Shown here: in pieces, positions 34,737 to 45,249 of the stretch | How the letters are laid out: each line of letters opens with the position of its first letter | Position numbering within the stretch: position 1 is the first letter of the stretch | NCBI RefSeq assembly: GCF_051020975.1 | Contig: NC_135039.1 | Coordinates: forward strand, 10,638,692 to 10,702,691 | From: Osmia lignaria lignaria | Lineage: Eukaryota > Arthropoda > Insecta > Hymenoptera > Megachilidae | DNA: 64,000 bases | Direction: 5' to 3' | Translations under genes and position numbers: made by a program | Notes under the pieces: model-generated | Database searches by the model: none | Told to the model about the DNA's origin: nothing | Seen by the model: only the letters and a program-made list of their open reading frames with translations

Positions 34737-37700
34737 ATGTCACATCAAACAGGAATCAAAGGTGTTTATCACCGCGTTATAATATTGATTCTAATTAAAT
34801 GTTTCCTGTACATTGCCTAAATTTTAATGAATTTTTAACCTAAACCCTCGCAATGACATCGACACTACTTGACAGTTATTTGTTTCAGCAAACGATGCAC
34901 TCAAGAAATTATTTGCCAAATGCCGGGATGGGAAAATACGCGTGTTGAAAGTTTCAATTGAAAACGGTAAGTTTGTATCTTCGAACACCCATATAAGATT
35001 TTCCTTTCTTTATCATCTGATTGTATCTGAAAGAGATAAAAATCATCTCCATTTTGTAGAAGAACTAGCGCCCGCTGCTTTTTCAAAACCAGCAAACAAG
35101 TGGCAAGATGATTATGATAAAATGATTAAACCTCTGATCGTTGAGAATCAACCTGCCTATATTCTTTATAGACTCGATACTAAATCTCCTGATTCCGGGT
35201 ATGATTGGTTATTCATTTCGTGGTCACCTGACACTGCGCCAGTTAGGCAAAAGATGCTGTACGCATCTACTAAAGCTACTTTGAAACAGGAATTTGGCAC
35301 AGCATCTATAAAAGAAGAATTGCATGGTACAGTGCCAGAAGATATAACGCTAGAAGGTTATCATAAATATAAAAGAAACGATGCTGCTCCGGCACCGTTA
35401 ACCACTGCAGAAGAAGAATTAGCGGAACTTAAGAAAACTACGGTCACTACTGATTATAGCGTGGAAACGAGACATCAGACATTGAGCGGGGTTGCTTTTC
35501 CTGTAACAGATGAAGCAAAGCAGGCGATCACAGATCTTGGTAAAGGCATACACGAATATGTTCAACTGAAGATCGATTTAGAAGAGGAAAAGATACATTT
35601 AGTTACAGCTTGTGATGTTTCATTGGATAAACTACCGACTAAAGTTCCATCAGATTCTGCCAGATATCATCTTTATAATTTTAAGCATACTCATGAAGGA
35701 GATTACATGGAATGTATAGGTACGTGTAAAAAAAAAAGAAAATAGAAGTACAATAGACATTTGCTAAATAATATGTGTGTACGTGTTGCAGTTTTTATAT
35801 ATAGTATGCCAGGATATAGTTGTAGTATCAAAGAAAGAATGCTGTATTCATCGTGTAAAGCGCCTCTTCTAGATCTTATACAGTCGCTTGGAGTAAGCAT
35901 AACAAAAAAAGTAAGTAGGTATAATATTTCTTTTATAATCGCTTATTTTGTTCTTTTCATTTGTTTTTACATTAATATATCAGTACAGTTATTTAAAACT
36001 GATAAACTGATCAACTTTATTTAGGTAATTACTATTTTGTTACAAGCGAAGAATATGTTTTACTACATTCTATAGCTCTTCTTATATTTTATTTCATTTT
36101 GTTAATTTCTTTTTTTATATAAACAATTGTTGAAATTAAGGTATTTTTTTTCTATAAAAATTGGTAAATCCTAGTTGGAAGTAAATAGTGGTGAGGAGTT
36201 GGCAGACATGTTAGAAGATCCTCCAACCATAAAAGAAACAGCTGCAATAACTCCTGCAACTCCATCAACGCCCTATGCTCCTACTCAATCTATACCTGAG
36301 AAAAAATCAAAGCAGAAGAGATCTTGTGTCTTGAGTTAACCAATTCTCCGTTTTTTTGTCTGCCATTATTCTTGAATGTTTTCCACGTGTTAAAGCATTT
36401 TAAGATGTTGCACAAATGAAATATCTTCTTTCATGAATTTTGAATTTGTGATAGTATGGTATTGATACTGGATATGTTATTTAGTATGAAATAATGTAAT
36501 GGGTTTCTAATATTTCATATTAGCATATATAGTTACACTTGTTCTGAAATAATTTAAATGAGGAGAAAAATTTAATATGTCTTTATAGGGATAAATTCTT
36601 ATTAATTAACAATATTTATTGATATTTAGTATTAATTGGTCAAAGTGATACATATATCTATATAGCGAGTCAGAGTAGACCAAACAGTGTATTTTTCTAA
36701 ATTTTAAAAACAAAATTGTCATGTTAAGATCTTATTGAAATAGCTTTTGATAACTGTAAGAGATCAATGACATTTACAACTCCATAAGATGTCTTGTTGA
36801 TTCGTATTGTATTGCAATGAACGGTTGTTCATTCGCATCAAGAATACTATAAACATGCAATGAGATTCAGTTGCTTGACGTTGAAAGTGAAGCCTTCTAC
36901 TTGATTTTGCATTTCTAATTATGTATATCAATGTCTGAGATGGACAGAACTTACATAAAAGTCTTGTAAAAGTAATATTTTTTTCATATATATATACACA
37001 TATATATAGTTCCTTTACTCATTTTATAGTTTACATTATGATTCCTATATTTTTAATATTTATGTTTCAGATGTATAAAAAGTCCAGTGAGTTGACTGTG
37101 TGAATTAGTTCCTAGTCCAATGAAAAGTGATATATATTATAAGTCTCATTTTCGTATTTGTAATTTTATTAAGTGAAACTTGAAGGCTTGACTTTCAAAT
37201 TCGGTCAGGCACTTGCATAGAAATTAGTGATATAGAATAGAGTGTTTTAAACAAATATCTGTGGTAACTTGCATACCTTATGTGATTATTAGAGAAAAAG
37301 AGAGAGAGAGAGAGTTAGGGAAAATTCCATGCGCTCTAGTTAGTTGATGCCACTCACCTAACTTCTCTGCATAAATATATGAAAATATAGCAGACAAGTG
37401 ATATATATGTGCAAATACCACAATGAAATGTGGATATATTTTCTTTGCACACAATTATCATTTTTTAATGCAAACTAGTGATAATACTAGTTACTTTACA
37501 TATGTATTAAATTATATATCATGTTCTATATTATTGTAAATGATACAAAATATTAGATTCCACAAATATGTGTACGAAGACTGATCTTGGTATGTCCCAT
37601 TGGCTGTATAGTCTAGAAATCTTGTGGTGTTCAAATTCATATAGGTTGAAGTGTTTTCCAAACTTCTTCCAATCTTTTTTTTGTTAATCGTTTATCTCCT

Positions 37701-39081
37701 ACTTTCCAAGTTCGAGTAATCTAAATGGTATAAAATATAATACTCAGTTTATGACAAAGCAAACAAATGTTTTTATATAAAAGGAAAAGAAATATGTATG
37801 CACTGAGGTATGATTTAATGAATGTTGCACAATCAATTGTGATAAGTTATATTAACTATCTTCCAAAGGAAAATGTATTTTTAAATTCCTTAAATACATT
37901 CCTTATACAAAATGTATAGCAAATGGGACTATAAATCTGATAGCCAGCAACAAGATATTCAAGAGCATTCTATTTTTCGTGATCTGTATTTTTTTAACTC
38001 TCGTAGCTTTTTATAAACTTTTTAAAAATTTTCGTCCACAACACAAATGAACAATTACCAGAAAGAATTTGGCCTAATTTTAATGATAATAATGATAACG
38101 AAGTGCGCCAAATTCTTGATATTGATTTAGTTTAGCTAAATAATAAATGAGTGATGATATATACATATATATATATATATTTAAACCGATGCTGAAGTTA
38201 TACTCAAAATATAATATTTCCAAAAATGTTGCTTATGTCTCGAATCTTAATGTACTCATAACTTACTAGTTCTATATTGTTCATGCTATTTTATTCCACC
38301 TTTCTCAACATTTTATTGTTACTTGTGAAATATAGAATTTGGCACACACATGTATACTAATTAAAAAAAGAAAGAAAGAAGAAACAAAGAAAAGCTTTTT
38401 GCAAAATGCTCAAAAACTGTTAAAATGTGTTCCATATTTAGAAACCACGCACATTGTTAGCCTGGACATAGTTTAATTTATAACATTGTACCAGGCCTAT
38501 TCTGTAAGTTTTTAGTATATCTTTATTTCCAACCTGTTAGTATATAATTATAGGTTCATTATCGAATAAATTGTATATCTTGCCAATATTAAACATGCTA
38601 CAAATAATAAAGCATTATGCAATTTAATCTTGCAGTTTGTTGTTTTAATCTTTGATAAGATAGTATAAAGCACATTTCTTTAACCATCACTCGTTATAAT
38701 TTACTTTGTATAGAATTTAATAGGTTTCTAAGGAGCACACGGTGACTCGATCCTTGGATGGGTATGTAATTACAGTTAAGACCTTAAGATATCTTTAAGA
38801 TATATTCAGCTTACAGAATAGGCCTATGAAGTTAAATGTTCATAATCTCTTTTTTTTCTGGTTTTTAATGCAATGTAATAATTATCCATTAAAATGTGTT
38901 GATTGTATAGCTTGAAATAGATGATGGGAAAGAACTAACTGAAGAATTTTTCCAAGAGGAATTACATCCAAAAATCAGTTTACATCAGCCAAAATTTGCA
39001 AAACCTAAGGGTCCACCAGGCAGAGGTGCAAAGCGTTTAACCAAGGTTCAAGATATAGGAACTTCGGAACAAGAGATCTAA
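34737..39081 (+). CDS. Twinfilin, spliced gene with two alternative last exons
   Basis: Twinfilin binds ADP-actin monomers, caps barbed ends, binds capping protein and promotes filament turnover. Coding exons: 34737-34761, 34889-34966, 35060-35719, 35792-35910, then either 38911-39081 (350 residues) or 36175-36339 (348 residues). The protein begins MSHQTGIKANDALKKLFAKC, the conserved start of the family. It contains two ADF-H domains (about residues 4-140 and 175-310), with KIRVLKVSIEN, the YRLD/WLFISWSP block and MLYASTKATLK in the first, and CIVFIYSMPGYS, then SIKERMLYSSCKAPLLD in the second. Length matches typical insect twinfilin (about 340-350). The shared exons sum to exactly 294 codons, so both last exons join in phase 0. 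Confidence 0.95.
36175..36339 (+). CDS. Twinfilin alternative last exon ending in a CaaX box
   Basis: After acceptor AAATCCTAG the frame reads LEVNSGEELADML, homologous to LEIDDGKELTEEF at the start of the canonical last exon. It then diverges into a Thr/Pro-rich stretch and a basic segment, KKSKQKRSCVLS, followed by a stop. CVLS fits the CaaX rule for farnesylation and equals the end of human H-Ras; the preceding lysines and arginines form a polybasic second signal. This exon replaces the capping-protein/PIP2-binding tail. It looks like a tandem duplicate of the canonical exon's start that acquired a new tail. Use of the exon is inferred from phase, acceptor and homology, not from transcripts. 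Confidence 0.78.
   Translation: MEVNSGEELADMLEDPPTIKETAAITPATPSTPYAPTQSIPEKKSKQKRSCVLS
36340..38910 (+). other. Twinfilin intron and probable 3' UTR of the CaaX form
   Basis: AT-rich sequence without coding potential. AATAAA occurs near 38143 and at 38606-38611, giving candidate polyadenylation sites for transcripts ending in the CaaX exon. A purine microsatellite lies near 37293-37313 and a TA run near 38161-38180. Confidence 0.5.
38492..38826. mobile_element. Possible 335-bp MITE with CAGGCCTATTCTGTAA ends
   Basis: CAGGCCTATTCTGTAA at 38492-38507 is inverted at 38811-38825 (TTACAGAATAGGCCT). A further forward copy at 39297-39312 lies beyond the canonical last exon. No target duplication was evident. 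Confidence 0.45.
38911..39081 (+). CDS. Twinfilin canonical last exon
   Basis: The acceptor GATTGTATAG leads into LEIDDGKELTEEFF, which completes the second ADF-H domain, then the conserved tail KFAKPKGPPGRGAKRL, known in other twinfilins to bind capping protein and PI(4,5)P2. The stop TAA is at 39079-39081. This gives the 350-residue form. Confidence 0.92.
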   Translation, partial: LEIDDGKELTEEFFQEELHPKISLHQPKFAKPKGPPGRGAKRLTKVQDIGTSEQEI

Positions 39082-39647
39082 ATGAAATATTTTTAAAATT
39101 TGTTGAACTAAGCCAATAAGATATACGTGTGCATATCATATATATATTTTGTTCCTTTTTCATCGAGTGATGTTTGTTTCACCTTGCTTATTTCTTACCA
39201 AATAGTATTGTTTGCTTCATAATCAATTATTATTATTATTTATTACATTACATTTTGAAATGAATTCAGCAGAATTAGAATTCTTTTTCTAAATATCAGG
39301 CCTATTCTGTAACTGCAGTTCTAAACTGCTTATAATTTATTTAATTTCATACGCAGAGAATTATTGGGATGTAAATATGGAATGTTTATAACAATGATTT
39401 ATATTATATGAAAACTTGTGTGATTCATTAATTTCTCAGTAGCATCAGGTGTGATTATTTTCCCTTTTAAAAGTTTGTATAATGTAATTGGAGTCCAAAA
39501 TTATTTTTTCTTTAACGTATTATTATTATTATTTATATATATACATCTATATATTATTGTACAATATGTTATAATTCAATGTTTATACAAATCAAGGCGT
39601 ATGTTGATTAAACATACTAAACTATTATTAAAATTTTTCTTTAAATT
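39082..39647. other. Convergent intergenic / 3' UTR region
   Basis: It holds the 3' UTR of canonical twinfilin and the termination region of the converging Tim17-type gene. AT-rich microsatellite-like sequence occurs near 39525-39560. One CAGGCCTATTCTGTAA motif is at 39297-39312. Confidence 0.5.
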
Positions 39648-40656
39648 TTATTGTTCTTGCTTTTCATCTCCATACATCGCTTTTCTCATATTTTGATGGT
39701 CATCATATGCCTGCTTGAACTGTTTATGTTCCTCGTTCAAAAACTGTCTCTGTTCAAGAATAATCCTATGAAATAGAAATTGTTGATAATGTTAATATTT
39801 AAGACGAATAAAACAGTTGAAAATTTTGTAAAATCAGCTGCATAATTACTTTTGTCTTGTATTTATCCATTTGTTACTCGCTTTGTATAGATCGCCCATT
39901 TCTGTTCCAGTTATATATAATATTATTGATGCTACAGAACCGGATATAGCACCTAATATAGTCCCAAGAACACAACCCGCAACTGCTCCTTTCAATCCCA
40001 TGTTCGTTTTGTACACAGCACCTGCTATGGCACCACCAATAACATGGTTCCATGGATCAAATTTTCCTTTATATACTTGTAAAGCTGCAGCTGTACCCCT
40101 ATAGAAAACTCTATATTACTTTATGTAATCATAACATAAGAATATATGATTATTCTTAATCTTACGAGAATAAGAAACAAAATGTTCCAAGTTTAAGACT
40201 AAACGGTAAACCTCCTTTGCAAATTGCCACAGCTACTTTATAATGCAATAGTTTTTTGGCCTCGTAGTGATTCTTAAATATGGTTGCTTGATTGTCCGCT
40301 ATAAAATTTTCTGTAACAAATCTTGATCTAGCTACTCCGCCTGTAATAAATCCAACTACCATGCCTGCAGCTGTTGTATTTATAACAGACTGTAACTCTT
40401 TAGTAGTAGAACCATTTCTATTCGAACAAAATAATGCAGTTAGATGAGGTTTACAAAGGATGATATTTCTGTTTGAAGCTGAATTAAAGTATTCTTACTC
40501 GTCAATGAAAAAGTCTTTCACTTTGTCCATGCCAACCTTCATTGGGGTTATTTCAGCTAATTTATCTTCGGGTACAGCGTCATTTTGACTTGGTCCACCG
40601 AAAAATGGTAACAAGGCTACTGGAGCTACTCCTCTATTTATTGCTAAACGCAGCAT
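39648..40656 (-). CDS. RPII140-upstream / TIMMDC1-type protein (Tim17 family), spliced gene
   Basis: TIMMDC1 is an inner mitochondrial membrane protein needed for assembly of the membrane arm of respiratory complex I. Coding exons: 40656-40499, 40417-40166, 40098-39850, 39765-39648, with phases 2, 2 and 2 agreeing and total 258 residues, close to the length recalled for the Drosophila RPII140-upstream protein. It starts MLRLAINRGVAPVALLPFFG. Glycine-rich membrane segments characteristic of the Tim17/22/23 fold are visible: AAGMVVGFITGGVARSRF, then VIGGAIAGAVYKTNMGLKGA and AGCVLGTILGAISGSVASII. The C-terminus is charged (NEEHKQFKQAYDDHQNMRK). The assignment is by family resemblance from memory; another Tim17-family member such as NDUFA11 is the main alternative. 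The TAA stop overlaps an AATAAA hexamer. Confidence 0.8.
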
Positions 40657-41309
40657 ATTTTCTTTATTTGATCATTAACCTTTTGTATTAAATAACACTT
40701 AATGTTCAAACGAACGGATGGTTAATGATTTGAGATGCTGCAAAAACATATTCTTTTCATTTCATTTTTTAACGAACAGTTAATATAATATACATAAATA
40801 TGTAAACATTATTTAACCTTCCATAATAATTAATTCGCAGAGTGGTGAATAGTTCAAAAATCGAAGTATTTAATTTGCTTATCGATTGTTGATATATCGA
40901 AGTATATGCGATTTATCGAAACGAACGAAAAGACAGTTTCGAATATGTTCGAAAGTCTAACCGTTTTTTAGTTTCAACCGACAAGTAACAATTATTATTT
41001 TTATAATAATAAATTATGATAGATTAGTCGAATTTTATTGCAACTTATTATATGAACAAAATGAACGCCATGATACATAATACTGCAATAGAGTTATTAT
41101 AGCGTACAATTGTAGCATAAAATTTAAGTTGATTTTTCTCTGAAAAATATTCATCGATTTATCGCGTTCTCGTTAATGGTATTCTCGTATTACCGAAGCC
41201 TAATTTTTGCGTTTCGAATCAGATTCGTCTATGGAGTTTCCAGGGCCCAGGGCAACAATTGATATTGAAAATAGGCAACCAAATCTCTCAATAAATTTAT
41301 CTAATAAAA
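40657..41309. other. Upstream region of the Tim17-type gene
   Basis: AT-rich with no gene recognised; it probably includes the promoter and 5' UTR of the gene starting at 40656. Confidence 0.4.
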
Positions 41310-41311
41310 TA

Positions 41312-41828
41312 CAGGGTCCTAGAATTCGCGCAACACCCGGAAATGGGGGTTTGCTGGGGTGATTCTGAACAACTTTTTCCTTTACCAAAATGTTGGTTGA
41401 AGCTTCGTTTTTGAGTTATTAACGAAAAACACTGACCAATCAGAGCACGCGTAGAGCGCGCGCCCAACCACGAAAGCGTTGGCTTTCGACCATGTTCGAT
41501 CATGATCGTGAACAAACGCATTGGCACAGCGTGGGTGTCGAGGGAAGCGTGCGACAAATGTTAATCGTCTTAAATTAAGAACAATGTGAAATTATTCGTT
41601 CTTCATAAACAACGAATGCGTTTGTCAATACATTTGTTCACGACCATGATCGAGCGCGGTTTAGAGCCAACGCTCCTGGCGTTGAGCGCGCGCTCTGATT
41701 GGCCAGTGTTTTTCGTTAATAACTCAAAAACGAAGCTTCAAGCAACATTTTGGTAAAGGAAAAAATTATTCAGAATCACCCCAGCAATCCCCCATTTCCG
41801 GATGTTACACGAATTCTGAGATACCCTA
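41312..41828. mobile_element. TA-target inverted-repeat element, 517 bp
   Basis: It is a sibling of the element at 19746-20659. It starts CAGGGTCCTAGAATTC and ends GAATTCTGAGATACCC with TA on each side. It shares the inner arm sequences TTTACCAAAATGTTGG and GAAGCTTCGTTTTTGA. The centre is shorter than in the 914-bp copy. It has no transposase. Confidence 0.8.
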
Positions 41829-43578
41829 TATATTGCATTTTAGACACTGGGTAAAATGCGGAAATCCCTAAATGCTCTTCCTGTACGTACTAGGGGAGGT
41901 TTCAGTCTGCCCAATATGGAATGCGGGCAGGTTCGTAGACGCGCCTAATAAAAGGTGAGACTCGCAGGTGCATCGAAGGATCCCAAATGCGCCGGCGTAC
42001 GACGTTGTCCTGACGTAACAACGTTACGTCAGAACGTGGCCCGTGGTACGCAAGGGGGATAGTACGCGTGGGTGTGCTGGAAAGGACGACAAAGAAGAGG
42101 GGCGCAGGAAGAGTAGTGGAGGGGGTGGAACGTCAATAGGAGAATCCTTTCTGTGGCAAGTGGGAGAGTTGTTTGAAGAGAGGGGCGAATGTAACGAGGC
42201 ACGATCAAGGTGGGCGGAAAGCAGGGCTGTCGTCTGAGCTGCTCTTAAATGTACCATACAAATTGGATCTAGTTTTCCTTTATTTAGCTACAAAATGTAA
42301 GATGATATAATTCTTGACTCCGTTTCTACCGTTTTCAGTCCAGAATATACAAACCTCCTTTTGAATGAAAAAGATTCTTCATTTTTTTTAAGGCACTTTC
42401 AACCCCCGTTCCCTTTAAGGCTACAGCACTGCCCGGAACCGCCACGTTAGGAGTGAAAGCTGGAACAGAACAGGACAGTTTGCCTCGCATAGTTTTCGGA
42501 GTACTCAACTCGAAAGTCTCCGAGGAGCGAATAATTCAACCCATTTACTATAATTATGAAATCTATTGATCGACTATTCTATGAACGCTTTAGTTTCGTC
42601 CCTGGAAATGAAAAGTAGATACAGGAGGATCAATGAGAGGCCTGTAGAATAACATCTCACAAGTACTTTCTTTCAATTCTGAATAAAAATAAAAAGGAAA
42701 AAAGGTGGTTGATTATTGAGAACATTTCAATTATTTTCATTTGAAACAACAAATTATAAGAATCTCCCTTATTTTGCTTCATTACAATAATTGAAAGGAG
42801 AAATGGATTTCAAATTCAAGTAATTTTCATAGGAATAATTCTCGTCCCTTGCAACTTCAATGCTCAGGATGTTCCGGTTCGTAGTATCATTCGGAAGGAT
42901 CTTCAATATTATCTGAAGCAGCCGGTGTCGTTGTCTGTACATCTCCGGCGAGCTTGTTAGCTTTCGTCTCGCCTTGGCTACCGATTTACTGGCTTACGGG
43001 CGAGCAGTCGGATCAAAACAAGTCCTGTCCATTCAACCAGCCCAGAAAGGGGCAGACACGATCTAGATAGACGTATCTAGATAGCACGTCTGCGTACACC
43101 ATTGAGCCAGGGGAGCTTTCCAAGCCACGATGCGGAAGGGGTGGCTCGGTGAACGGGGGTAAACTGTCCTCGTAGGGATGCCACCAGTCGCGTATACTTT
43201 CTGGTTCCTACTCTTCTCAAGGACCCCTCGAGAACTATAATTCAAGAACTTGAAGAATTTTGAAATTTTCATTCTCGATAAATTATTGATTAATATTAAT
43301 AGTAAAAATTGTTAATAATTATCTGTTTTATTTTATTATATTTAAATTATTGTAGAGATTAATTTGGAACATTTTGAATTTTAGATGGTATCAAATACCA
43401 TCATAATATACCATGATCCCTTTGTAGAGTTTCTTAGGAACCAGGCACCCCCTAGAAATTGTACACCACCGCATTTTATCGGTCTAGGAAGGGGAAGCGT
43501 AGCACAGCATCAGCGGCGTGTCATCTGGTGGGGATGTTTCAGTAGGCGCTAGTGATGTACTCAATCAATGGTCAGACG
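41829..43578. other. Noncoding stretch, nothing recognised except a bZIP-like palindrome
   Basis: No supported gene. The facing ORFs at 42024-42257 are mirror frames of one GC-rich segment. The palindrome at 42010-42032 is listed separately. Confidence 0.4.
42010..42032. promoter_or_regulatory. Perfect palindrome of two TGACGTAA half-sites
   Basis: CTGACGTAAC and GTTACGTCAG face each other across three bases. TGACGTAA is a typical half-site of CREB/ATF and PAR-type bZIP proteins. The surrounding 41.99-42.24 kb is GC-richer than its context. Whether it is a working regulatory site cannot be judged from sequence. Confidence 0.35.
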
Positions 43579-43700
43579 CAGGGCCGGCCCCGAGATTTCG
43601 GGGGTCCGAGGCGAGCTCCGAAAAAAGGCCCCTTCACATATATGACCCTTGTGGGGCCCTAGGCGGCCGCCTAGTCTGCCTGGGCCCAGGGCCGGCCCTG
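43579..43700. mobile_element. hAT-type MITE, 122 bp
   Basis: It begins CAGGGCCGGCCC and ends GGGCCGGCCCTG. The flanking octamers GTCAGACG and GTCAGGCA agree at six of eight bases. The interior has GGCGGCCGCCTAG-type palindromes shared with the copy at 46411-46664. Confidence 0.7.
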
Positions 43701-44204
43701 GTCAGGCATTTTCTCCAACATCGTACAATCACAGAATTTACAATATCTTTGTTGGAAATCCTATAATAAAATATAACAAAAACTGAAATGAGTAACGTTA
43801 TTGTGCCCAGTTTCACTTTTCTGGTGAAGCACAGTGGCTTCAAATCAGTGCACCGAATTTTGTTCATAGGATAGCGATAGCGAGAAGTGTCATTTGATCT
43901 TTTCTTTTGTCCTTGCCTTATGCCTTATGCCTCTTACGATCCCAGTTGCTCTGTAGCCCTTGAAGAATAAAGATCTGTTCGTAACGAATATAGTATTATT
44001 TTATTAAAATATCCCATAATATCCAACAATCTTAATGTTACATTGCAATCTATTACACTTCTTATACAATATCTAGAATATCTAAAATACAAACCCATCA
44101 GGTAAAGTTGATTCTATATAGGCAACAAATTGAATGGTCAGTATTTAAATCCATTTTCGGTCAGTACTTTATTACCAAAATGGTCGGTATAAAAATACTA
44201 AACG
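43701..44204. other. Noncoding stretch, nothing recognised
   Basis: AT-rich; no gene or repeat was identified before the TTAGG-like run. Confidence 0.4.
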
Positions 44205-44860
44205 GATAGGTTAGGTTAGGTCATTACGGCCCAACGGGGCCTTGATAATTCTGCCCACCGCCCCCAACAGGATGAGGGGGGGAACTTCGGCTTCTCCCTA
44301 TCGCAGATTGGCGGCTCCTTAGTGGAGTCGCTGGGCCACAGGCGGGCGGAGCTGGGGCCCCGGTCACCACTGCACGCGGCCCGAGGAGTGGCCGGCGTCG
44401 GGTGTGGCCCTCGGCGTCGGCGGGGTTGGCACATAGGTGGAGGGTCAAAGGTTAGACCCTCCCCCGAGATGGGGCGCAAACGCGCCAAGGGTGGGGGGGT
44501 CTCGACGCGTTCGACAGAGATTGCGGGGCTCTCCCTAACGCCCAATGCAGGTCACCGTGGGGGGTTTTAGCCGGTAAAAATCCGGCACTACCCCTGGCCC
44601 CTCCCCCAGGGGGGCTGGGGGCGTCTTTCGAAGATTTCCCCACGAAAGAAAAGGTCATTACGGCCCAGCGGAGGCCGGTGTCAGTGGTGGTCTCTGGTAC
44701 CGGCAGGTACATATGAGGATGAGGATGCTCCTCTTGACCCCCTCCGAGTCGTGTGCGAGATGCGTGAGGCGCAAAGGGCACTGGTGTGTTCATCAGAGGT
44801 CCCAGAGCCCCTCCCACCGCGCCAGATATAGGACCGCCGTGGGGATTTTAGAGTCCATGA
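44205..44860 (+). mobile_element. R1/TRAS-type non-LTR retrotransposon remnant beside a TTAGG run
   Basis: A short GGTTAGGTTAGG run is followed by very GC-rich sequence. That sequence contains CCGTGGGGGGTTTTAGCCGG, a TCCGGCACTACC segment and GAAGATTTCCCCAC, which resemble the 3' ends recalled for R1-clade elements of insects. A second partial copy starts near 44648 (repeat of GGTCATTACGGCCCA) and ends with CCGTGGGGATTTTAG. All frames are broken. The association with TTAGG recalls telomere-targeting TRAS elements, but the site is internal. Confidence 0.5.
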
Positions 44861-45249
44861 AGATTAGTATGGAAGGTCAGTATGGAAGGATACTGACCAA
44901 AGGATTAAAATACTGTCCAAAGGGGATTAAACTACTGACCAATAAAAATAGAGGCAATTAATTGAATTTTTCAACAATATTTTATTATTTTAAATAAGGT
45001 AGTTCAAGGCACGTTGCCAGAGCGAATCAAACCCATCGCCAGCCCCTCCAACGGCAGGGTGTATCACGAGGGGGTAGCTGGTCGTGGAAGGGTTGGTAGG
45101 TGTCATGGTGGGGCTCGGCCTAGAAGCACAGGGGCGGGCTGAGCCAGTGATAAAGGCGGGCGTACGGGTTGAAGGGAGAGAGAAATAGAGACTCGAGGCG
45201 AAAGAGAGTGTAACCCCACGGCGCACCGCCACCCGTGTGTGTCGCACTA

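Noticed and set aside
39871..40104. 77-codon plus-strand frame
   Set aside because: It is a shadow of the minus-strand Tim17-type exon 3.
44216..44817. Several overlapping GC-rich frames as genes
   Set aside because: Frames are open on both strands simply because the DNA is GC-rich; the segment fits a retrotransposon remnant better.
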